This document shows, in pieces, positions 1 through 4,568 of a stretch of DNA of 5,844 nucleotides; the stretch's first letter is position 1, and every line of letters starts with the position of its first letter. Source of the DNA: JBHPFQ01 sp042571625 (GTDB lineage: Bacteria; Patescibacteriota; Minisyncoccia; Portnoybacterales; UBA2143); contig JBHPFQ010000029.1 of assembly GCA_042571625.1 (NCBI GenBank), positions 1 through 5,844 on the forward strand, given 5' to 3'. Under the pieces are notes generated by a model. The model was given only the letters and a program-made list of their open reading frames with translations, made no database searches and was not told where the DNA came from. Both the position numbers and the translations under genes were made by a program.

Positions 1-125
1 GTTATTTTTACAGCTTTTTGCATCATTCATAGCTTTAGCATTTATTATTTTTATTTTATTAAATAATATTATCCACAACCCAATAATTATTTGTATTCCT
101 TACACATTCTTGTATAATTATATTA
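1..125. other. AT-rich upstream intergenic region, possible gene edge
   Basis: This stretch separates the kinase gene from whatever lies to the left. On the + strand, one frame is open from base 1 to a TAA at 64-66 and would encode a hydrophobic 21-residue tail. A second frame is open further but runs into the kinase gene, and the third is closed by TAG at 30-32. On the - strand, ATGs at 30, 26 and 23 open short frames that run off the left edge (for example MMQKAVKI). The sequence is too short and too AT-rich to choose between the tail of an upstream membrane protein, a divergent gene start, and noncoding DNA. No hairpin followed by a T-run that would serve as a terminator is evident. Confidence 0.5.
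91..118 (+). promoter_or_regulatory. Candidate promoter giving a leaderless kinase/pilus transcript
   Basis: A perfect -10 hexamer TATAAT lies at 113-118. A weak -35 candidate, TTGTAT at 91-96 (3 of 6 consensus bases), sits 16 nt upstream. With the usual distance from the -10 box, transcription would start at about A125-A126, and the ATG is at 126-128. The mRNA would therefore have essentially no 5' leader. This fits the absence of any purine-rich ribosome binding site before this ATG. The call rests on position and match to the general sigma-70-type consensus. AT-rich DNA throws up chance -10 boxes, so the start site is inferred. Confidence 0.5.
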
Positions 126-1283
126 ATGGAAAATATCAAACAGCTTCTACCAATTTTTGCCAGTATCCGAGAAGGAATTATTATTACAGAACCGAACGGC
201 AAAATAATTATAGCAAATCCAGCAACAGAATCTATTACTGGAAATATTCCAGATGATCTTATTGGACACAAAATTCAAGATACGATTATTTTCAAATGTG
301 ATAAATCTGATATTTCTTGGTTTTTACCAGAAGCGCTAAAAGGAGACCGCGCTATAAGATTGCCTGATAATTCTTTTCTTGAACAGTCAAAAGATAAAAA
401 AGTTCCGGTAGATGCAATATCTACTCCTCTTTATACACAAAAAGGAGAGTTTAATGGGATTGTTTTAGCTTTACGCGATCTTACTGAGGAATTTAAAGCT
501 AGACAAAAACAATATGAATTCCTTGGCTTTATCACCCATCAGCTTCGCCAACCATTTGGATGTATGAGATGGGATTTAGAAATACTTCAGAAAGAAAAAG
601 ACAAACTAAGCCCGAAGCGTCAAGAAATACTTGACGATCTTTTTAGAATTGTCTTAAGATTTATTGATTTTACCAAAGATTTAGTTGACGTGGGAAGAAT
701 TGAACGCGGAAAAATTGAATTTAAAAAAGAAAAAATTGATTTACGTAAAATTATTATTAAAACTACTGAAGAATTAAAAGGATTATCTGTAAGTCAAAAT
801 GTTGAAATCAGTCTTTCTCCAAAATGTAAAGAAACATCACCTTTATATGTAATGGGCGATTCCGAACGACTCCGAGATGCGCTTTCTAATCTTATAACTA
901 ATGCTATTAGATATAATAAACCAAAAGGGACTGTTACGATTGATGTAGAAAAAACCGACATACAAAAAATTAAAAAGATATCTGAAAAAACTATCGGCGC
1001 TATTGAAATAGTTACTTATCTTCAACAAGTCAATTTAGAAAAAAATAAACAATTTATTTTACTAACTATTTCCGATACCGGATTAGGAATACCTAAAGAT
1101 CAACAAAAACAAGTTTTTAATAATTTCTTTAGAGGAGAAAATGTTATTAAAAAAGGATTAAAAGGAACAGGACTCGGACTATCAATTGTTAAAGTAATTA
1201 TCGAACAAACAAATGGAAGAATATTTTTCAAATCCAAAGAAAATATAGGAACTGCTTTTTATATTGTATTCCCAATTTTATGA
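126..1283 (+). CDS. Soluble PAS-domain sensor histidine kinase
   Basis: This 385-residue protein is probably a cytoplasmic sensor kinase that autophosphorylates on histidine and passes the phosphate to a response regulator encoded elsewhere. Domains in order: a PAS fold at about 8-118 (IREGIIITEPNGK early, ending GIVLALRDLTEE), a DHp/HisKA helical region at about 128-195 with phospho-acceptor H138 in THQLRQPF, and a HATPase_c domain at about 240-385. The latter has N-box N255/N259, G1 box DTGLGIP (D317, G319, G321) and G2 box GTGLGL (347-352). No transmembrane segment or signal peptide is visible, so the signal is sensed inside the cell. The residue after the His is Gln rather than Glu, and the +4 position is Gln rather than Thr/Asn. 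Residues 276-308 form an unusually long Lys/Glu-rich insertion between two strands of the ATPase domain. ATG 126 is the only reasonable start, because the frame is closed just upstream by TAA at 87-89. The gene ends in TGA within ATGA, shared with the next gene. The kinase class is secure; its signal and target are unknown. Confidence 0.93.
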   Translation: MENIKQLLPIFASIREGIIITEPNGKIIIANPATESITGNIPDDLIGHKIQDTIIFKCDKSDISWFLPEALKGDRAIRLPDNSFLEQSKDKKVPVDAISTPLYTQKGEFNGIVLALRDLTEEFKARQKQYEFLGFITHQLRQPFGCMRWDLEILQKEKDKLSPKRQEILDDLFRIVLRFIDFTKDLVDVGRIERGKIEFKKEKIDLRKIIIKTTEELKGLSVSQNVEISLSPKCKETSPLYVMGDSERLRDALSNLITNAIRYNKPKGTVTIDVEKTDIQKIKKISEKTIGAIEIVTYLQQVNLEKNKQFILLTISDTGLGIPKDQQKQVFNNFFRGENVIKKGLKGTGLGLSIVKVIIEQTNGRIFFKSKENIGTAFYIVFPIL

Positions 1284-2998
1284 GAATCCCAGAAGAAAAA
1301 CTTAAAAAATTACTAGTTAAGCCAGGACATATACTGGAAGAAGATTTTGATTCCATAGCTGAACAAGCGCGAAGAACAAAAAAAGATATCCAAGATATTT
1401 TAGTAGAAAAAGGATTTATTAAAGACGAACAATTAGGAAAACTAATTGCCAATGAGATTAATATTCCTTTTATTCATTTAGATAAAACAAAAATAGATGA
1501 AACTGCATTTAAACTGATACCTGAATTAATAGCCCGTTCAAAACAAATAGTCGCTTTCTCAAAAGACAAAAATAAACTGCAAGTAGCTATGGCAGACCCA
1601 AGCGATTTAGAAGTGATCAATATGATATCAAAACGCACAGGGCTTAATATAACTCCTTATTTAGCGACTAAAGAAGATATTAAGAAAGCTTTTATAAGAT
1701 ATAAAGAATCTATTGAGGAAAAATTTAAAAAAATATTACTGCAAATTAAAAATCCATCCCTGTCTAAAGAACAAAAAGATGAAACAATGGTTGATATGGT
1801 AAATACTTTATTACGCTACGGCCACGACAATAAAGTATCGGATATCCATATTGAACCGCATGTTAAAAAAATACTTATTCGTTTTCGCATTGACGGAGTT
1901 ATGCATGATGTTTTGAAATTGCCCAAAGATTTATTTGAATATATTCTAACCCGCATTAAGATTATGTCTAAAATGCGCACTGATGTGCATATGGCGGCCC
2001 AAGATGGAAGATTTCGTTTTGAATCCAATGAGGAAAAAATAGATGTTCGTGTTTCAGTAGTTCCAGTAACTAAAGGAGAAAATATAGTAATGCGTCTTCT
2101 TTCGGCCGCTATACGCGGTTATACCCTAGCAAATATTGGATTAAATAAAAAAGATCTAGATAAAGTTCAAAAGGCTATTAAAAATCCTCATGGAATGATC
2201 CTTGTTACCGGACCGACTGGATGCGGGAAAACAACAACTGTTTATTCTGTATTGAAAATCTTGAACACCAGAGAAATACATATTTCTTCTATTGAAGATC
2301 CTGTTGAATATGACGTTGAAGGCGTAAGCCAAATACAAGTAAACACTCAAACAAACTTAACTTTTGCCAAAGGACTACGAGCAATCGTCCGACAAGATCC
2401 AGATATAATTTTTGTTGGAGAAATTAGAGATGAAGAAACTGCTGAAATAGCTATAAATTCCGCTATGACAGGTCATCTTGTTCTTTCAACTCTGCATGCT
2501 AATGACGCAGCAACAACTCCATTCCGTTTTATTGATATGGGAATCAAACCATTTTTAATAGCCGCGACAGTCAATGTGATAATCGCTCAACGTTTATTAA
2601 GAAAAATCTGCACCAACTGCCGTTTTTCTTACACATTAGAAAAAAAAGATTCTGAAAAAAAAGAACAAATGAATGAAAAACAAATAATAGAAAGCAATCC
2701 TCAAATTAGAAAAACATTTGAAGAAAAAGGATATAAAAATCTTCTTAATATGAGATTATATAAAGGACTTGGTTGCGATGTTTGCAATCATACAGGATAT
2801 AAAGGGCGAATAGGAATTTTTGAAGTCTTAGAAATGAATGGAGTAATGAAAGATTTAATTGTTAATCGAGCGTCCAAAGATGAAATTGCTAAAATCGCTA
2901 AACAACAAGGCATGTCTACTATGATAGAAAATGGAGTAGAACAAGCATTAAACGGCGTTACAACTTTGGAAGAAGTTGCGCGTATTCTTTATGAATAA
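1280..2998 (+). CDS. pilB: Type IV pilus assembly ATPase PilB (GspE family)
   Basis: This 572-residue hexameric-type secretion ATPase powers pilin polymerisation from the cytoplasmic face of the membrane, acting through PilC. Residues about 10-150 match an MshEN/T2SSE N-terminal domain, which favours PilB over the retraction ATPase PilT. The linker and N2 region (SDIHIEPH, then RIDGVMHDV) precede the core. The core has Walker A GPTGCGKT at 311-318 (K317; Cys315 replaces the usual Ser), an Asp box EDPVEY at 339-344, Walker B-type DPDIIFVGEIRD at 373-384 with E381, and a His box TGHLVLSTLHAND at 397-409. Two CxxC pairs, C444/C447 and C499/C502, form the zinc-binding module typical of GspE/PilB. 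The 51-residue segment between them is Lys/Glu-rich and encoded in part by two A8 runs (2640-2647 and 2655-2662). The start ATG overlaps the kinase stop as ATGA. No Shine-Dalgarno site is seen, so translational coupling is likely. The first ATG also gives the N-terminus expected for patescibacterial homologues. The 3' end overlaps pilC by 8 nt. Confidence 0.95.
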   Translation: MRIPEEKLKKLLVKPGHILEEDFDSIAEQARRTKKDIQDILVEKGFIKDEQLGKLIANEINIPFIHLDKTKIDETAFKLIPELIARSKQIVAFSKDKNKLQVAMADPSDLEVINMISKRTGLNITPYLATKEDIKKAFIRYKESIEEKFKKILLQIKNPSLSKEQKDETMVDMVNTLLRYGHDNKVSDIHIEPHVKKILIRFRIDGVMHDVLKLPKDLFEYILTRIKIMSKMRTDVHMAAQDGRFRFESNEEKIDVRVSVVPVTKGENIVMRLLSAAIRGYTLANIGLNKKDLDKVQKAIKNPHGMILVTGPTGCGKTTTVYSVLKILNTREIHISSIEDPVEYDVEGVSQIQVNTQTNLTFAKGLRAIVRQDPDIIFVGEIRDEETAEIAINSAMTGHLVLSTLHANDAATTPFRFIDMGIKPFLIAATVNVIIAQRLLRKICTNCRFSYTLEKKDSEKKEQMNEKQIIESNPQIRKTFEEKGYKNLLNMRLYKGLGCDVCNHTGYKGRIGIFEVLEMNGVMKDLIVNRASKDEIAKIAKQQGMSTMIENGVEQALNGVTTLEEVARILYE

Positions 2999-4097
2999 TA
3001 CAAACAACAAAAAAACAACAAAAAAAACAAGTTTTTTAGATGCTCTTAACATTAACATTGGAAGCGCTAGTTTGGCTAATATTTCATTCTTTGCCCAAAC
3101 AATGTCAATGATGTTGAAATCAGGCATAACAATGTCAGAAGCATTAACTATCGCTAAAGAATCATCGTCCGGAAAACTAAAAAGTATTTTAGGAAAAGTA
3201 TCTTTATCAACACAATCGGGTCATTCATTATCATCGTCGCTAAAAGAATATCCAAATGTTTTCTCTTCATTCTTTGTTAATGCGATTAAAATCGGTGAAT
3301 CTTCAGGCACTCTTACGGAAAACCTTGATAATTTATCAGCGCAATTAAAAAAAGATAGAGCGTTATCTGCCAAAATAAAAGGAGCAATGCTATATCCTGC
3401 TGTAGTTTTATCAGCCGCCGCTATAATCGGATTATTAATAGCATTCCTTGTTTTGCCTAAAATCACGCCTGTTCTTGAATCTCTAAGAATAGATCTTCCA
3501 TTAGCCACACAAGTATTAATCTGGATTTCAAATTTAATAAAAAATCATGGAATTATTATAATAATATGCATCGCTATTATTTCTATTTTTCTGAATTGGT
3601 TTTTTAGACAAAAATTCGTACAACCAGCTACTCACTGGATCGCGCTCAGAATTCCGATTGTTAAAGGGATTTCAGGAAATTCAAATCTAAGTCGTTTTTG
3701 CAGAACGCTTGGCACGCTTATCAAAAGCGGAATCAATATTGACGAAGCAATAAAAATTACTAAAGATTCAACCTCTAATTTTTATTATAAAAAAGCATTA
3801 ACTGATATTTATGAACGAACCAGCAAGGGCGTAAAACTTTCAAACAGTTTAAAACAATATAATAATCTATTTCCTCAAGTAGTTATTAAAATGATACGAG
3901 CAGGAGAGGAATCCGGAAAATTACATGAATCTCTTATTTTTTTAGCTGATTTTTATGAAGAAAAAGTTGATGTTTCCGCTCAAAGATTATCCGCCACAAT
4001 AGAACCGATATTGCTTCTTATTCTTGGATTAATAGTAAGCTTTTTAGCTCTATCTATTATATCTCCTATTTTCAAGGCAACTGGAGGAATTAGATAA
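2991..4097 (+). CDS. pilC: Type IV pilus inner-membrane platform protein PilC (GspF family)
   Basis: This 368-residue polytopic protein is the inner-membrane platform that PilB acts on to lift pilins into the fibre. It has two tandem T2SSF domains, at about 31-153 and 233-355. Each carries the family's GE-rich turn: GESSG at 102-106 and GEESG at 305-309. Likely membrane segments lie at about 137-155, 187-205 and 339-357, the usual three for GspF/PilC. Length is slightly under the common 400 or so because the N-terminal cytoplasmic extension is short. The first 14 residues are low-complexity (Asn, Thr, Lys) and encoded by A7 and A8 runs. The frame also opens at a TTG at 2976, but ATG 2991 is preferred. 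A GGAAGAAG stretch (2968-2975) abuts the TTG with no spacing and lies 15 nt before the ATG, so neither start has an ideal site. The gene overlaps pilB by 8 nt and ends TAATAA only 7 nt before the next gene. Confidence 0.94.
   Translation: MNNTNNKKTTKKTSFLDALNINIGSASLANISFFAQTMSMMLKSGITMSEALTIAKESSSGKLKSILGKVSLSTQSGHSLSSSLKEYPNVFSSFFVNAIKIGESSGTLTENLDNLSAQLKKDRALSAKIKGAMLYPAVVLSAAAIIGLLIAFLVLPKITPVLESLRIDLPLATQVLIWISNLIKNHGIIIIICIAIISIFLNWFFRQKFVQPATHWIALRIPIVKGISGNSNLSRFCRTLGTLIKSGINIDEAIKITKDSTSNFYYKKALTDIYERTSKGVKLSNSLKQYNNLFPQVVIKMIRAGEESGKLHESLIFLADFYEEKVDVSAQRLSATIEPILLLILGLIVSFLALSIISPIFKATGGIR
3009..3027 (+). repeat. A7 and A8 homopolymer runs at the 5' end of pilC
   Basis: An A7 run (3009-3015) and an A8 run (3020-3027), separated by CAAC, encode the Lys/Thr stretch at residues 7-13 of PilC. 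A one-base slip in either would shift the frame before the first membrane domain and abolish PilC. Such runs are also expected by chance in Lys-rich, AT-rich genes, so a regulatory role is only a possibility. Confidence 0.6.
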
Positions 4098-4104
4098 TAA
4101 AATT

Positions 4105-4551
4105 ATGAAAGGATTTACTTTCATTGAATTGCTTATAGTTATCGCTATTATGCTCGTAATTGCAGTTGCTGCATCTCCTATTTATGGCAATTTAATGGCA
4201 TCAAGCCAATTAAATGAAAATACTTCACAAATAATACAAATAGTCAGAACTGCTAGAGAACAATCATCCGCGTGGCTAAATGATTCTGCCCATGGAGTAT
4301 ATTTTAATATTACTGAAAAAAAATATATTCTATACCAAGGAGATTCTTACGCATCAAGAAATACTAATTATGACAGAGAGACATCTCTTGATAGTTCATT
4401 ATCTCTTTCCACGACTCTAAGCAATAATGAAATTAATTTTTCTAAAGGATTAGGGATGCCCAATAATACAGGCAATATTACTTTATCGCACGACGCAAGC
4501 AACAGTAGAATAATCACTATTAATAGTTTTGGAATGACAGAACAGAATTAA
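4105..4551 (+). CDS. GspH/FimT-like type IV pseudopilin (minor pilin)
   Basis: This 148-residue prepilin-like protein is probably a minor subunit incorporated at the start or tip of the pilus. Its leader is only three residues (MKG). Cleavage after G3 by a type IV prepilin peptidase would expose F as +1, with the invariant Glu at mature position 5 (E8 of the precursor) in the classic FTFIELLIVIA. The hydrophobic N-terminal helix runs to about residue 28 and would anchor the protein in the membrane before assembly. The rest is a small globular domain. The pattern INFSKGLGMPNNTGNI, then RIITINSFGM near the C-terminus, resembles the GspH/FimT family's closing beta strands. No cysteines are present. 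The gene starts 7 nt after pilC. A GGAGG at 4083-4087 is 17 nt from the ATG, too far for a normal ribosome binding site, and lies in pilC Gly codons. GspH-type assignment is by pattern; it could be another minor pilin class. Confidence 0.88.
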   Translation: MKGFTFIELLIVIAIMLVIAVAASPIYGNLMASSQLNENTSQIIQIVRTAREQSSAWLNDSAHGVYFNITEKKYILYQGDSYASRNTNYDRETSLDSSLSLSTTLSNNEINFSKGLGMPNNTGNITLSHDASNSRIITINSFGMTEQN

Positions 4552-4563
4552 AATAGATAAAAT
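4534..4563 (+). promoter_or_regulatory. Possible internal promoter before the large minor pilin
   Basis: ATGACA at 4534-4539 matches 5 of 6 bases of a TTGACA box and is followed after 18 nt by TAAAAT at 4558-4563 (5 of 6 of TATAAT). Predicted initiation falls within a base or two of the ATG at 4569, again giving a leaderless message, and no Shine-Dalgarno site precedes this ATG. It lies across the 3' end of the upstream pseudopilin gene. Chance matches are common in DNA this AT-rich, so it is a candidate only. Confidence 0.25.
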
Positions 4564-4568
4564 ACTTA

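Noticed and set aside
59..271. A - strand open frame of 70 codons across the kinase start
   Set aside because: It lies opposite a well-supported kinase PAS domain and has no recognisable motif or start signal. The other - strand frames (843-1028, 1228-1452, 1816-2028, 2156-2350, 3221-3508) are shadows for the same reason.
1281..1316. TGA read as Gly (genetic code 25) extending the kinase
   Set aside because: Reading through adds only ten more codons before a TAG at 1314-1316. The family C-terminus ends naturally at the TGA, and no in-frame TGA occurs in the other genes.
2976..2990. TTG start for PilC adding five residues
   Set aside because: The purine-rich stretch directly abuts the TTG, leaving no spacing. 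The extra residues (MRVFF) have no family support, and ATG 2991 gives a compact overlap with pilB.
1280..2998. PilT-type retraction ATPase identity for the second gene
   Set aside because: The MshEN-like N-terminal domain and the four-cysteine zinc module are features of PilB/GspE extension ATPases and are absent from PilT.
4083..4087. GGAGG as the ribosome binding site of the pseudopilin
   Set aside because: It ends 17 nt before the ATG, far beyond the usual 5-9 nt, and it is explained by two Gly codons of pilC.
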